A stretch of 64,000 nucleotides of DNA from Sphingobium sp. Its GTDB lineage: Bacteria > Pseudomonadota > Alphaproteobacteria > Sphingomonadales > Sphingomonadaceae. The stretch lies in contig QFQF01000001.1 of assembly GCA_003248935.1 (NCBI GenBank), forward strand, positions 62,001-126,000, in the 5' to 3' direction. Positions 45,065-57,505 of the stretch are shown piece after piece; the stretch's first letter is position 1, and each line of letters begins with the position of its first letter. Both the position numbers and the translations under genes were made by a program. The notes beneath the pieces are model-generated. The model did not search any database, was not told the origin of the DNA, and worked only from the letters and a program-made list of their open reading frames with translations.

Positions 45065-46966
45065 GTGAGCCTCTCCCCGCAATTTCTCGACGAACTGCGC
45101 GCCCGCACCACCTTGTCGACCCTGATCGGCAAGACGGTGAAGGTCCAGAAGGCCGGGCGCGAGTACAAGGCGTGCTGCCCGTTCCATAACGAGAAGACGC
45201 CCAGCTTCACGATCAACGACGAGAAGGGCTTCTATCACTGCTTCGGTTGCGGTGCGCACGGCGATGCGATCCGGTGGATGACGGAGAATCGCGGCCTTCC
45301 CTTCATGGACGCGGTGAAGGAACTGGCCGCCGCCGCGGGACTCGAGGTGCCAGCGCCCGATCGCCGGTCAGCGCAGCGCGCGGAACAGGCACGGAAACTC
45401 CATGACGTCTGCCAGGCGGCACAGGACTGGTTCGTGGCGGAACTTTCCGGCATCGATGGCGGAGAGGCTCGCGCCTATCTGAAGCGCCGCGGCATCAGCG
45501 ACGCGACCGCACGCACCTTCGGCTTCGGCTTTGCGCCGGACGCGCGCGGCAGGCTGAAAGGCGCTTTGAACGAACAGGGTGAGGCACGCCTGATCGAGGC
45601 GGGCCTGCTCATATCGCCTGACGCCGACGGCGAAGCGGACGACTCGGGCAAGCGCAAGGCGAAACGCGAGAGCTACGACCGTTTCCGAGGGCGGCTGATG
45701 CTGCCGATCCGGGATGCGCGCGGCCGTGTCATCGCCTTTGGCGGGCGCGTCATCGGGAGCGGCGAACCCAAATATCTGAACTCGCCCGACACGCCGCTCT
45801 TCGACAAGGGGCGCACGCTCTACAATCTCGACCGGGCCTCGCCCGCCTCGCGAAAATCCGGGCGGGTCATCGTCGTCGAGGGCTATATGGACGTGGTTGC
45901 GCTGTCCCAGGGCGGCTTCCCGGAAAGCGTCGCCCCGCTCGGCACCGCGCTCACCGAGCACCAGATCGAGCGGCTGTGGAAAATGGTCGAGGTGCCGGTC
46001 CTCTGTTTCGATGGCGACTCGGCTGGACGAAAGGCGGCGGTACGGGCGGCGATGCGCGCCCTGCCCCTGCTCCGTCCGGGGCACAGCCTTGCCTTCGCCA
46101 CGCTGCCGCCGGGACAGGATCCCGACGACCTGCTGAAGGCTGAGGGTCCGGCCGCGTTCCAGGCCGTACTCGACGCCGCCGAGCCGCTGATCGATCGCTT
46201 ATGGGCAGACGCGCACGCCGCCGGTCCGCTTGATACGCCCGAGCAACGCGCGGGCTTCAAGCAAAGGCTGCGGGACATGACCGACGCCATCGCCCACCCG
46301 GACATTCGCGCGCACTACGTCCACCTGTTCAAGGAACGGCACGATGCGCTGTTCTTCGCGCGCGCGCCGTTCGCGCCACGAGAACGGCGGCCCGATCGAG
46401 GCGGAGGCGGACGGGACAGGCGCGGCAACTGGACGCCCCCCATCGCCCCGCCCACCGGAGAGGCCCGCGCAATCAGCAACGCGGGCATGCACGGCATGCT
46501 CCTGCGCGGCGTTCTGGCCGGCCTGCTGCGCTATCCGTCCGAAATCTACGTCCATATGGAGGCGCTGTCGTCCCTGCGGATCGGCGACCCGGAGGGCAGC
46601 GGGCTGCTCGCCGCGCTGATCGATTCGGCCTGTCGCGAAGAAATTGTTGAAACGGACGCCCTGCTTACCATATTGGGGCAAGGTGATCTGTATAATAGAG
46701 CGAAGGGGCTACTCCGGGCCGACGCGCTGAACTTCACCTTCACGCGAAAATCAGCCGATCCGGATCGCGCGCGCCGCGATCTGGGTGAAGCTGTTCGGGT
46801 GATGGCCGCGGGACCGGAAATTGAAGCTGCACTGGCACAGGCCACGCGGCGCGTGATGGAGGAACTGGACGAGGCCAGCCTGCTGGAACAGCAGCGGTGG
46901 CGCCAGGTTAAGGCCGATCACGAGCAACGGCTGGCTGATCTTATGCAGCCCGAGGACACAATCTGA
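45065..46966 (+). CDS. dnaG: DNA primase
   Basis: 633-aa primase that lays RNA primers at the replication fork. The N-terminal zinc ribbon is CCPFHNEKTPSF and YHCFGCGAHG. The TOPRIM domain has the EGYMDVVALSQ and FDGDSAGRKAA motifs, and the C-terminus holds the DnaB-binding helical region. The start is GTG 45065 with AAGGG upstream. It is followed 42 bp later by rpoD. Confidence 0.97.
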   Translation: MSLSPQFLDELRARTTLSTLIGKTVKVQKAGREYKACCPFHNEKTPSFTINDEKGFYHCFGCGAHGDAIRWMTENRGLPFMDAVKELAAAAGLEVPAPDRRSAQRAEQARKLHDVCQAAQDWFVAELSGIDGGEARAYLKRRGISDATARTFGFGFAPDARGRLKGALNEQGEARLIEAGLLISPDADGEADDSGKRKAKRESYDRFRGRLMLPIRDARGRVIAFGGRVIGSGEPKYLNSPDTPLFDKGRTLYNLDRASPASRKSGRVIVVEGYMDVVALSQGGFPESVAPLGTALTEHQIERLWKMVEVPVLCFDGDSAGRKAAVRAAMRALPLLRPGHSLAFATLPPGQDPDDLLKAEGPAAFQAVLDAAEPLIDRLWADAHAAGPLDTPEQRAGFKQRLRDMTDAIAHPDIRAHYVHLFKERHDALFFARAPFAPRERRPDRGGGGRDRRGNWTPPIAPPTGEARAISNAGMHGMLLRGVLAGLLRYPSEIYVHMEALSSLRIGDPEGSGLLAALIDSACREEIVETDALLTILGQGDLYNRAKGLLRADALNFTFTRKSADPDRARRDLGEAVRVMAAGPEIEAALAQATRRVMEELDEASLLEQQRWRQVKADHEQRLADLMQPEDTI

Positions 46967-47007
46967 CGCTCCTTCGTTCCCGGAGGAGCAGCTTTCAAGG
47001 CGAATAA

Positions 47008-49050
<2,043 letters not shown>

Positions 49051-49065
49051 TCGCAACTCCCTACC

Positions 49066-49118
49066 GGCCCGCCGCACGGCCGCCTGTGCCCTTTCGGGAC
49101 GGCTGCCGACGGCGGGCC
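49066..49118 (+). terminator. Terminator after rpoD
   Basis: GGCCCGCCG (49066-49074) pairs perfectly with CGGCGGGCC (49110-49118), with further internal pairing in the loop. It is followed by ATTTGC rather than a clean U tract. Confidence 0.6.
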
Positions 49119-49272
49119 ATTTGCATCCAAAAAAGACCAATCTCTTCAATCGTTTAGACTTGACCTCCGCCTTAACCGCGGTTCCAAGCGCTTAACCCGC
49201 TGTTTACGCAGCCCGCGTAACGCTCTTCGCATGAATTGCAGCGCCCTGCACGGCGCCCAGCGGGATTGAGAA

Positions 49273-49944
49273 ATGCGTAACGGAGCACCAGCGAGCCGGA
49301 TCGGCATGATCTCGGACATTCTGGCGGCACTTGTCGCCGCGGACGGAACAGACGGCCATTCCTATGCGACGGAGGCATCGACCTCGCTGCTGACCCGCTC
49401 CGTGGCGAACCTTGCCGATGCCGTGCACTATCTCTGCATGCTGCATGGTCGCTATCCTGGCGTCATCGATCATGCCGCCGTTCGCACCGCCGACAACGGC
49501 GCGCGCGCGTGGCTGCTCCAGGCAGCGGACGGCTTTGCCACCGAACGGAGCATGCTGACGCAACTGACCGTCGCGGTCGGCCCCCTGCCCAGCACGGCAG
49601 GACAGGGCGAATCCGAGACCACCGTGCTTCAACAGCGCCACGCCATCGACATGCTCGCGCAGTCCGATCGGCGCGGCTGCGCGATGGGCGCCGCGATCGC
49701 GCTGGTCCTCGACTGGCAGGCGGTCCGCAAGCTGCTCGACATCGCATCGCTGCGCGTCGGCCTTGAGCCGCGCCCCAGCCTGCTGCCCGATGCCACTGCC
49801 ACCTATGCGCTGGCCGACGAGGTCGCCGGCATGGAAGACGGCATGTCCCGCGCGATCCAGTTCGGCGCGCGCCAGATGCTGCGCCAGCACGGCGGCCTTT
49901 GGGATCTGTTGCAGGCCCGCGCAATGGTCCGCGCCCAGAGCTGA
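49273..49944 (+). CDS. Hypothetical protein after rpoD
   Basis: 223-aa protein, mostly helical, with no signal peptide or membrane segment. Blocks such as RSVANLADAVHYLCMLHGRYPG and MEDGMSRAIQFGARQMLRQH look like a conserved fold, but I know no function. It lies between rpoD and a MoxR gene, on the same strand. Confidence 0.75.
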   Translation: MRNGAPASRIGMISDILAALVAADGTDGHSYATEASTSLLTRSVANLADAVHYLCMLHGRYPGVIDHAAVRTADNGARAWLLQAADGFATERSMLTQLTVAVGPLPSTAGQGESETTVLQQRHAIDMLAQSDRRGCAMGAAIALVLDWQAVRKLLDIASLRVGLEPRPSLLPDATATYALADEVAGMEDGMSRAIQFGARQMLRQHGGLWDLLQARAMVRAQS

Positions 49945-50033
49945 CCCTCCCTTTTCCGTTTCCTGCCCTTGCACGGCCCCGGCCGCGCACCTAATCCTTG
50001 CCTGAACCTGGTGTACCGCAACAAGGAGCAGGC

Positions 50034-50876
50034 ATGCGTTTTGAGGGAACCAGTGACTATGTCGCGACCGACGACCTGAAAGTCGCGGTCAACGCCGCCG
50101 TTCTCCTGCGGCGCCCCCTGCTGGTGAAGGGCGAGCCCGGAACCGGCAAGACGGTACTGGCACAGGAGATCGCCAAGGCCGTAGGCGCCCCCCTCATCGA
50201 ATGGAACGTCAAGTCGACGACGAAGGCGCATCAGGGCCTGTACGAATATGATGCCGTGGCGCGCCTGCGCGACGGCCAGTTGGGCGACGCGCGGGTTCAC
50301 GACATTGCCAACTATATCCGCAAGGGAAAGCTGTGGGAGGCATTCACGTCCCCCACCCTGCCCGTGCTGCTGATCGACGAGATCGACAAGGCCGACATTG
50401 AGTTCCCCAACGACCTGCTGCAGGAACTCGACCGGATGTCATTCCATGTCTACGAAACGGGCGAGACGATCAGTGCGATCGAACGGCCGATCGTCGTCAT
50501 CACGTCCAATAACGAGAAGGACCTGCCCGACGCATTCCTGCGCCGCTGCTTCTTCCACTACATCCGTTTCCCCGAGCGCGAGACGATGCAGCAGATCGTC
50601 GACGTGCATTTCCCCGGCATCCAGAAGATATTGGTCAGCAAGGCGCTAGATATCTTCTACGAGGTACGGGACGTCCCCGGCCTCAAGAAGAAACCCTCGA
50701 CCAGCGAGCTTCTCGACTGGCTGAAGCTGTTGCTGGCGGAGGACATGCCGCTCGACGTGCTGCAATCGCGCGATCCGGCCAAGGCGATTCCGCCGCTGCA
50801 CGGTGCTCTCCTGAAGAACGAGCAGGATATCATGATGTTCGAGCGGCTGGCCTTCATGACCCGGCGGAAGGGCTGA
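50034..50876 (+). CDS. MoxR-family AAA ATPase
   Basis: 280-aa chaperone-like ATPase. Walker A is GEPGTGKTVLAQ, Walker B VLLIDEIDKAD and sensor 1 VVITSNNEKDLP. MoxR ATPases normally work with a VWA-domain partner, often the next gene, but here the next gene is a GFA-type protein, so the partner would be elsewhere. SD AAGGAG precedes the ATG. Confidence 0.92.
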   Translation: MRFEGTSDYVATDDLKVAVNAAVLLRRPLLVKGEPGTGKTVLAQEIAKAVGAPLIEWNVKSTTKAHQGLYEYDAVARLRDGQLGDARVHDIANYIRKGKLWEAFTSPTLPVLLIDEIDKADIEFPNDLLQELDRMSFHVYETGETISAIERPIVVITSNNEKDLPDAFLRRCFFHYIRFPERETMQQIVDVHFPGIQKILVSKALDIFYEVRDVPGLKKKPSTSELLDWLKLLLAEDMPLDVLQSRDPAKAIPPLHGALLKNEQDIMMFERLAFMTRRKG

Positions 50877-50880
50877 CGGA

Positions 50881-51294
50881 ATGGCCCATGGCGCTGGCTG
50901 CCTGTGCGGCGCGGTCCGCATCGAAATTGCCGCAGAGCCGATGGCCGCGCGCATGTGCTGGTGCCGCCTGTGCCAGTATCTGGGCGGTGGCAGCGCGACC
51001 GTAAACGTCTGCTTCCCGGCGGACAGCGTGGCGGTGACCGGCGAGGTCGCCTGGCACGAAAGCATCGCGGACAGTGGCAATGTCATGCGTCGCGGCTTCT
51101 GCCCAGCTTGCGGCACGCCGCTGTTCAGCCTCGCCGGGGCGCGACCGCATTTGACCTTCGTCCGCGCGGGTGCGCTGGACGATCCGGGCCTTCTGGGGCC
51201 TCAGGCCGTCATCTGGACCGAAGCGGCGCCCGAATGGGCATGCTTGGACCCCGACCTGCCGCATTTTCCCGCGCAGATGCCGCCGGTCGCCTGA
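50881..51294 (+). CDS. GFA-family zinc protein
   Basis: 137-aa protein of the GFA fold. The Cys ligands are in GCLCGAVR, CWCRLC and CPACGTPLF. Members bind zinc; glutathione-formaldehyde activity is uncertain for most. It starts 4 bp after the MoxR stop. Confidence 0.88.
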   Translation: MAHGAGCLCGAVRIEIAAEPMAARMCWCRLCQYLGGGSATVNVCFPADSVAVTGEVAWHESIADSGNVMRRGFCPACGTPLFSLAGARPHLTFVRAGALDDPGLLGPQAVIWTEAAPEWACLDPDLPHFPAQMPPVA

Positions 51295-51351
51295 AACGCC
51301 CCGGAATCGGACGCTGACGGCCTCTGCGGCTCTTGCATGAGACGCCCTTTC

Positions 51352-51366
51352 ATGTGATCGTCACAT
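51352..51366. promoter_or_regulatory. Perfect inverted repeat ATGTGA-N3-TCACAT
   Basis: ATGTGA-TCG-TCACAT has perfect 6-bp arms, 50 bp before the start of the following periplasmic protein gene. It resembles CRP/FNR half-sites, but the centre is 3 bp rather than the usual 6. Confidence 0.35.
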
Positions 51367-51415
51367 AACAAATCCAACGCCGCGCAGACGGTGGACATCG
51401 AGAGAGGATGACCCC

Positions 51416-52444
51416 GTGCGCAGTGCCATCATTCCGTTGATTCTTCTTTTGGCTACACCCGTGGCCGTCCATGCCGCATCCGCCGATCCGGAGGCATGGA
51501 GCAGCGATGGAGAGGTGCTGCACGCGAACGCAGCCGGCATCGGGCTGCCGCAAACCACCGCTAGCCTCAGCCTGGTGAAGTCCGGTGAAATCGCGGATGG
51601 CGACGAAGGCGGCCAGGGCCTCGACAATTATGCCCAGTTCACCTCGTCCGACGGCGTGATCCAGGCGACGGCCTATATCTACAGGCCCAGCTATGCCGAT
51701 GCCGCCATTTCCGCCTACATGACGGACAAGGCGATCCGCGACCGCTTCGGCCCGGCCGAACGCACGGCCTATGGCGTGGCTCCGGCGGGCGCGCATCCCC
51801 ACACGGCGATCCGGGCAAGCTATCGCGCGGCGGACGGCGCCCTCGTCACCACGGCGGCGTTCGTCCATGCCGGCCCGTGGCTGGTCAAGCTGCGCGTGAC
51901 CGGCCCCGCCGAGCGCGCGAAAGAAGTGGAAAGCGGCATGACCGGCCTGCTTTCCGGCCTGCAATTCGATTCGCGCTCGACGCCCTCGCAGGTTGCCGCC
52001 AGCGCCATCGGCGCCTGCCCGGTCGCCGACGGTCCGGGGGCCAGCACTGTTCCACAGATGCAGGCAGGCAGGACAGACAGTGCCGACGCGGCCTTTCCCC
52101 GTGATGGACAGGACACCATGTGCATCCGCGGCACCGTGACCGTCGGGAACGAACGCTACGACATGCTTCAGGCATCGGCGGCAGGGAGCGGCGCATCCGC
52201 GGTCGTTATCCCGTTGAACGACGCCGGGCGCGTCATGCGCCTGGACGGGATCGCGGCCACGGGCGGCTATCGCCTGACCGTGCACGAAGTCGGTGGCGTC
52301 AGCATCGAGAGCAGCTTCGACCGCCTCCCCAGCACCCGGCAGATCGCCGCGGTGATCGACGGCGATGCGCTGACCGATGCCGGTTCGGCGACCAAGGCAC
52401 CGGTTGCGCGCGCAATCACCGGCACCGTTCGCGCCGCGCGATAG
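51416..52444 (+). CDS. Periplasmic protein of unknown function
   Basis: 342-aa protein with a signal peptide ending AVHAASADP. The mature part is mixed alpha/beta and has four Cys-poor domains without recognisable enzymes; [13 protein letters not shown] and [19 protein letters not shown] stretches stand out. Start GTG with AGAGGA upstream. It is alone on its strand, downstream of an inverted repeat. Confidence 0.7.
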   Translation: MRSAIIPLILLLATPVAVHAASADPEAWSSDGEVLHANAAGIGLPQTTASLSLVKSGEIADGDEGGQGLDNYAQFTSSDGVIQATAYIYRPSYADAAISAYMTDKAIRDRFGPAERTAYGVAPAGAHPHTAIRASYRAADGALVTTAAFVHAGPWLVKLRVTGPAERAKEVESGMTGLLSGLQFDSRSTPSQVAASAIGACPVADGPGASTVPQMQAGRTDSADAAFPRDGQDTMCIRGTVTVGNERYDMLQASAAGSGASAVVIPLNDAGRVMRLDGIAATGGYRLTVHEVGGVSIESSFDRLPSTRQIAAVIDGDALTDAGSATKAPVARAITGTVRAAR

Positions 52445-52502
52445 GGCTTTAACGCAAGTTTCGGTTGATTTCCGCGCCCATTCGAGCGCTAAGCCTGAAC
52501 GC

Positions 52503-53087
52503 ATGATCCTTGTCATCGACAATTACGACAGCTTCACCTGGAACCTGGTCCATTATCTGATGGAACTGGGCGCCCGGGTGGAGGTGGTGCGCAACGACGC
52601 GATGTCGGCCGGACAGGCATTGTCATCCGGCGCGAGCGCTTTCCTGCTGTCACCCGGCCCCTGTACACCCAACGAGGCGGGCATCAGTCTGGACATGGTT
52701 GCAGCCTGCGCGGAGACGGGCAAGCCCCTGCTGGGCGTGTGCCTCGGCCATCAGGCGATCGGACAGCATTTCGGCGGCCGCGTCGTGCGCGGTGGCCTGA
52801 TGCACGGCAAGACCTCCCCTGTCCGTCATGACGGCACCGGCCTGTTCCGCGACATTCCCTCGCCCTTCACGGCCACGCGCTATCACTCGCTGATCGTCGA
52901 GGACATTCCCGACTGCCTGGCGGTCAACGCGACCAGCGATGATGGTTCCGTCATGGGCTTCCGCCACAAGGAACTGCCGATCCACAGCGTCCAGTTCCAC
53001 CCCGAAAGCATCGCGACCGAGCATGGCCATGCGATGCTGGCCAATTTCCTGACCATCGCCGGTCTTCCGGTCAGGGAGCGGGCCTGA
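52503..53087 (+). CDS. trpG: Anthranilate/aminodeoxychorismate synthase component II
   Basis: 194-aa glutamine amidotransferase that supplies ammonia to TrpE, and possibly also to PabB. Class I triad: Cys in [10 protein letters not shown] and His-Glu in [13 protein letters not shown]. The start [19 protein letters not shown] is diagnostic. trpE is not in this window. Confidence 0.96.
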   Translation: MILVIDNYDSFTWNLVHYLMELGARVEVVRNDAMSAGQALSSGASAFLLSPGPCTPNEAGISLDMVAACAETGKPLLGVCLGHQAIGQHFGGRVVRGGLMHGKTSPVRHDGTGLFRDIPSPFTATRYHSLIVEDIPDCLAVNATSDDGSVMGFRHKELPIHSVQFHPESIATEHGHAMLANFLTIAGLPVRERA

Positions 53088-53107
53088 CGCCCCTCGCCCA
53101 TTCCCGC

Positions 53108-54100
53108 ATGACCGCCCTTCCTGACCCTTTCCGCCCGCTCGATGATGCCGCCGCAAACGCGGCGTTCACACTCCTGCTCGACGGAACCGTGCCGGAAGCG
53201 GAAATCGGCGCCTTCCTCCTTGCGCTCAGCGACCGGGGAGAAACGGCAACGGAAATCGCAGCGGCGGCGAACGCCCTGCGGGAACGGATGATTGCCGTCC
53301 GCGCGCCTGAAGGCGCCATGGACGTGTGTGGAACCGGCGGCGACGGACATCATACGCTGAACGTCTCGACCGCCGTCAGCTTGGTGGTCGCCGCGTGCGA
53401 CGTTCCGGTCGCAAAGCACGGCAACCGCGCTGCCTCGTCGAAGGCGGGCGCCGCCGATACACTGGAGCAGCTCGGGCTGGATTTGTCCCGCGCCGGAGAG
53501 AACGCGGAGCGCAGCCTGTCCGACATCGGCATCTGCTTCCTGTTCGCGCAGGCGCATCATCCCGCGCTTAAGCGGCTGGGGCCGATCCGGAAGGCGATCG
53601 GCAAACGCACGATCTTCAACCTGATGGGACCGCTCGCCAATCCGGCACGGGTCTCCCGCCAGCTGGTCGGAATCGCGCGGCCCGATTACGTGCCGGTCTA
53701 TGCAGAGGCTCTCGCCCGGTTGGGCACCGAGCATTCGCTCGTCGTCTCGGGCGATGAAGGGCTCGACGAACTTTCGATCGCCGGCGGCAATGAAGTGGCG
53801 GAGATCATGCCGGGCGGGGCGATCCGCCGGGATCGCTGGTTTCCCGAAGACGCCGGACTGCCCCGCCACCCGCTGGAAAGCATCCGGGGCGGCGATCCCG
53901 CCTTCAACGCCGCCGCCCTGATGGCGCTTCTGGACGGCGAAGCCGGTGCGTATCGGGACGCCGTGCTGTTCAATGCCGCCGCCGCCCTGATGGTCGCAGG
54001 CGCCGCACGTGACCTTCCCGACGGAGTCGAGGAAGCCGCCGAAGCCATAGACAAGGGCCTTGCCAAGGCTCTGCTCAATTGCTGGATTGCCTATCAATGA
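53108..54100 (+). CDS. trpD: Anthranilate phosphoribosyltransferase
   Basis: 330-aa enzyme for the second tryptophan step. The PRPP loop [26 protein letters not shown] and GPLANPA motifs are present. It follows trpG by 20 bp. Confidence 0.97.
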   Translation: MTALPDPFRPLDDAAANAAFTLLLDGTVPEAEIGAFLLALSDRGETATEIAAAANALRERMIAVRAPEGAMDVCGTGGDGHHTLNVSTAVSLVVAACDVPVAKHGNRAASSKAGAADTLEQLGLDLSRAGENAERSLSDIGICFLFAQAHHPALKRLGPIRKAIGKRTIFNLMGPLANPARVSRQLVGIARPDYVPVYAEALARLGTEHSLVVSGDEGLDELSIAGGNEVAEIMPGGAIRRDRWFPEDAGLPRHPLESIRGGDPAFNAAALMALLDGEAGAYRDAVLFNAAAALMVAGAARDLPDGVEEAAEAIDKGLAKALLNCWIAYQ

Positions 54101-54888
54101 CCAACAAGCTGACGGAAATCTGCGCGGTGAAGCGCGAAGAGGTGGCGGCGCGAAAGGCCTCCCTGTCTCTTGCCGAGCTTCAGGCGCGCGCGGCCGGGCA
54201 AACGCCGCCGCGCGGGTTCCGCCGTGCGCTCGACGCTGCTGCCGCCGACGGCTACGGCCTGATCGCAGAGGTCAAGAAGGCAAGTCCGTCGAAGGGCCTG
54301 ATCCGCGCGGATTTCGATCCTGCGGCCCATGCCCGCGCCTACGCTGCGGCGGGCGCCGCCTGTCTCTCTGTCCTGACCGACGCGCCATTCTTTCAGGGGC
54401 ATGAGGAGTATCTGGTCGCCGCGCGCGCCGCCTGTCCCCTGCCCGTCCTGCGCAAGGATTTCATGATCGACCCGTGGCAGGTGCTGGAGGCGCGGTCGAT
54501 CGGTGCCGACGCCATCCTGATCATCGTCGCCGCGCTGGAAGACTGCCAGATGGCGGAGATCGAGGCGGCGGCGCTCGAACTGGGCATGGACGCCCTGATC
54601 GAAGTGCATGACGCGGCGGAACTCGACCGGGCGCTGGCGCTCCGTTCCCGCCTGATCGGTGTCAACAATCGCGACCTGCGCGACTTTACGGTGGATTTCG
54701 CCCGCACCTACGAACTGGTCGGCCGCGCGCCGGAAGGGGCAACCTTCGTCGCCGAAAGCGGCCTCGGGTCGAAGGCCGATCTGGATGCGATGGCCGGGCA
54801 CGGCGTACGCTGCTTCCTGGTCGGTGAGGCGCTGATGCGCCAGCCGGATGTCGAGGCGGCAACCCGCATGCTGCTCACCGGCGCATGA
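54097..54888 (+). CDS. trpC: Indole-3-glycerol-phosphate synthase
   Basis: 263-aa TIM barrel. The active-site motifs are [20 protein letters not shown], and [10 protein letters not shown] near the C-terminus. The ATG overlaps the trpD stop by 4 bp. Confidence 0.97.
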   Translation: MTNKLTEICAVKREEVAARKASLSLAELQARAAGQTPPRGFRRALDAAAADGYGLIAEVKKASPSKGLIRADFDPAAHARAYAAAGAACLSVLTDAPFFQGHEEYLVAARAACPLPVLRKDFMIDPWQVLEARSIGADAILIIVAALEDCQMAEIEAAALELGMDALIEVHDAAELDRALALRSRLIGVNNRDLRDFTVDFARTYELVGRAPEGATFVAESGLGSKADLDAMAGHGVRCFLVGEALMRQPDVEAATRMLLTGA

Positions 54889-55355
54889 GCGACCTCAGTC
54901 ACCTCGACGATGCAGGCGCGGCGCGCATGGTTGACGTGTCGGGCAAGGCGGTGACCGCGCGGCAGGCGATCGCAGCCGGACGCATTTCCATGTCGGCCGC
55001 CGCCGTGCAGGCGATCCGGGAAGGAGCGAGCGGCAAGGGCGACGTCCTTGCCGTCGCCCGCATCGCCGGGATCATGGCCGCCAAGCGCACACCGGACCTC
55101 ATTCCGCTTTGCCATCCGCTGCCGATCAGCGGCGCGACTGTCGATCTCGCCCTCGACGAGACAGGCGTTGTCGTGACGGCGACGGTGCGGACGAACGGTG
55201 TGACCGGCGTGGAAATGGAAGCGTTGACGGCGGCCTCCGTCGCCCTGCTTACCGTCTATGACATGGCAAAGGCGGTCGACAAGGCGATGGTGATCGACGG
55301 CGTGCGCCTTCTGTCCAAGACCGGCGGCAAGTCCGGACCATGGCAGGCGGACTGA
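54885..55355 (+). CDS. moaC: Cyclic pyranopterin monophosphate synthase
   Basis: 156-aa molybdenum-cofactor enzyme. [10 protein letters not shown] and [11 protein letters not shown] are the active-site blocks, with Lys and Asp nearby (DMAKAVDK). ATGA overlap with trpC. Its place behind trpC is a shared transcription unit rather than a functional link. Confidence 0.97.
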   Translation: MSDLSHLDDAGAARMVDVSGKAVTARQAIAAGRISMSAAAVQAIREGASGKGDVLAVARIAGIMAAKRTPDLIPLCHPLPISGATVDLALDETGVVVTATVRTNGVTGVEMEALTAASVALLTVYDMAKAVDKAMVIDGVRLLSKTGGKSGPWQAD

Positions 55356-56545
55356 ACCTGATCGCCGTCGAGGAGGCGCAGGAGCGGGCATTGCGGCTTG
55401 CCTCGCCCCTTGCCGGAGAAAATGTGCCGCTCGCCAAATGCAGCGGGCGCTGGCTGACCGACGATATCGTGGCGCAGCGGGCACAGCCATGGGCGGATCT
55501 GTCCGCGATGGACGGCTATGCCTTGCGCCATGCCGATCTGACCGGACCGCTTGCCATCATCGGCGAGAGCATCACGGGCGGGCCGTTGCCACCACCCCTT
55601 GCGCCCGGGGCCGCATGCCGCATCTTCACCGGCGCGCCGCTTCCGCTGGGCGCCGACACCGTCGTGATCCAGGAGGATACGGCCATCGCTTCCGATGGGC
55701 GCCTGACCCTTGCTTCGGAAACGGGACCGCAACGGATGGGTCAGAATGTCCGCCCGGCGGGATCGGATTTTTCCGAGGGGCAAGTGCTGCTGTCACATGG
55801 ACAGTGCCTTGGTCCCCAGCATATCGCGCTCGCGGCCGTCGGCGGATATGGCGCGCTTCCCGTTGGCGGAATGCCCCGCATCGCCCTCATCTCCACCGGC
55901 TCTGAGCTTGTGGCGCCGGGCCAAGCCGTCCGCGCCGACCAGTTGCCGTCTTCCAACGCCGTCATGCTCGAAACCATGCTCGGCCGATTGCCTTGCAGGG
56001 TCGACGATTTCGGCATCATCCCCGACGATCTCGACCAGTTGGTGGCGGCGTTCGGCCGTACCCGGGGCCACGATATCATCGTTACCACCGGCGGCGCCTC
56101 CGTGGGCGATCATGACCTTGTCCGGCCGGCATTCATGGCGGCGGGCGGCACACTCGATTTCTGGAAGGTCGCGATGCGGCCGGGAAAGCCGCTGATGGTC
56201 GGCCGGATCGGCGACGCCATATTGCTCGGCCTGCCCGGCAATCCCGTCTCGGCGTTCACGACGGCATTGCTCTTTCTGCTCCCCATCGCACGCAGGCTAG
56301 CCGGAAGTCCGGTACCGCTGCCCGCGTTGGTGGATATGACCGTAACCACCGGCCTCCCCGCGGGGGGTGACCGGCAGACCTATGTTCGTGGTCATCGGGA
56401 AGGCGCTGTCGTCACCCCGCTCGTAGATCAGGACAGCGCGGGACTTGTTGCGTTGGCGCAGGCAAATTGCCTGATCGTGCGTCCTTCCCATGCTGCTCCC
56501 GCGCCGGCGGGCAGCACGCATCCGGTGCTGCCGCTCGACTACTGA
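55340..56545 (+). CDS. moeA: Molybdopterin molybdotransferase
   Basis: 401-aa MoeA that inserts molybdate into adenylylated molybdopterin. Motifs: AMDGYALR in domain 1, [10 protein letters not shown], and [11 protein letters not shown] with [10 protein letters not shown] and GLPGNPVS in the nucleotide-like domain. It overlaps moaC by 16 bp. Confidence 0.97.
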   Translation: MAGGLNLIAVEEAQERALRLASPLAGENVPLAKCSGRWLTDDIVAQRAQPWADLSAMDGYALRHADLTGPLAIIGESITGGPLPPPLAPGAACRIFTGAPLPLGADTVVIQEDTAIASDGRLTLASETGPQRMGQNVRPAGSDFSEGQVLLSHGQCLGPQHIALAAVGGYGALPVGGMPRIALISTGSELVAPGQAVRADQLPSSNAVMLETMLGRLPCRVDDFGIIPDDLDQLVAAFGRTRGHDIIVTTGGASVGDHDLVRPAFMAAGGTLDFWKVAMRPGKPLMVGRIGDAILLGLPGNPVSAFTTALLFLLPIARRLAGSPVPLPALVDMTVTTGLPAGGDRQTYVRGHREGAVVTPLVDQDSAGLVALAQANCLIVRPSHAAPAPAGSTHPVLPLDY

Positions 56546-56752
56546 TACTGGCGCGGGCCCGGTGCCCGGTCATGGCGCCGCTCGTCCCCCATTTGTCGCT
56601 GACGATCGGCCGGGCGGAACCGGTCGCGGTATCGCCGCTCGATCCAGCGCTCCGTCTCGTTCTGCTGCGGCATCAGATACTCTCCGCATTTTCTCATATC
56701 GGGACAACGCGCCATCGATACGAGCGTTCCGCGGCAGAAGGCTCGCTCGCGC

Positions 56753-56781
56753 TTGACTCACCCCGTTGTGTTTCCTATGCG
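56753..56781 (+). promoter_or_regulatory. Predicted lexA promoter
   Basis: TTGACT (56753-56758) and TATGCG (56776-56781) with 17-bp spacing, running into the SOS box. Confidence 0.5.
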
Positions 56782-56795
56782 TTCTTCATCCGTTC
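56781..56795. promoter_or_regulatory. SOS box upstream of lexA
   Basis: GTTC-N7-GTTC, the alphaproteobacterial LexA box, is exact at 56781-56795 and follows the -10. Autorepression of lexA is the standard inference. Confidence 0.8.
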
Positions 56796-56818
56796 CATTT
56801 TTGGGTGGTACTAGAGCG

Positions 56819-57505
56819 ATGATGACGGTCAAACAGCGCGAGCTTCTCAGTTTCATCCACCGCAGGCTGGAGGAAGGCGGCGTGTCCCCTTCCTTCGAGG
56901 AAATGAAGGATGCGCTCGATCTGCGCTCCAAGTCGGGTATCCATCGCCTGATCAGCGCGCTTGAGGAGCGGGGTTTCATCCGTCGCCTGCCGAACCGCGC
57001 GCGGGCACTGGAAATCCTGAAGCTGCCCGATGGCATGGACCGTGGCCGTCCCGTGGCCGATGTGATCACACCGCCCCGCATGACGCAGCCTGCACCCGCC
57101 ACATTGCCGATCGCGGCCAACGACGTGATCGAGATACCGCTGCATGGCAGGATCGCGGCAGGCGTGCCGATCGAGGCGATGGAAGGGCAGACCATGCTCT
57201 CCGTCCCTGCGGCACTGCTTGGGTCGGGCGACCATTATGCGCTTGAGGTTTCCGGCGATTCCATGGTCGACGCGGGCATATTGGACGGCGACTTCGCGCT
57301 GATCCAGCGGACCGAGGTCGCGCGCGAAGGGCAGATCGTCGTTGCCCTCATCGACGAGATGGAAGCAACGCTCAAATATTTCCGGCGTGACGGTTCGCGT
57401 GTCCGTCTCGATCCGGCCAACGCCGCCTATGAGCCGCAGGTCTACGATCCGTCGCAGGTGCGCATTCAGGGGAAGCTGGCGGGCCTGCTCCGGCGCTACA
57501 ACTGA
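56819..57505 (+). CDS. lexA: SOS repressor LexA
   Basis: 228-aa repressor. N-terminal winged helix ([37 protein letters not shown]). The cleavage site is the Ala-Gly in [10 protein letters not shown], the Ser in [10 protein letters not shown] and Lys in MEATLKYFR form the dyad. Two ATGs in a row start it. It responds to DNA damage through RecA. Confidence 0.97.
   Translation: MMTVKQRELLSFIHRRLEEGGVSPSFEEMKDALDLRSKSGIHRLISALEERGFIRRLPNRARALEILKLPDGMDRGRPVADVITPPRMTQPAPATLPIAANDVIEIPLHGRIAAGVPIEAMEGQTMLSVPAALLGSGDHYALEVSGDSMVDAGILDGDFALIQRTEVAREGQIVVALIDEMEATLKYFRRDGSRVRLDPANAAYEPQVYDPSQVRIQGKLAGLLRRYN

Noticed and set aside
49998..50033. Longer MoxR start
   Set aside because: ATG 50034 has AAGGAG and matches the family N-terminus.
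51352..51366. Canonical CRP site
   Set aside because: Half-sites have a 3-bp centre instead of 6.
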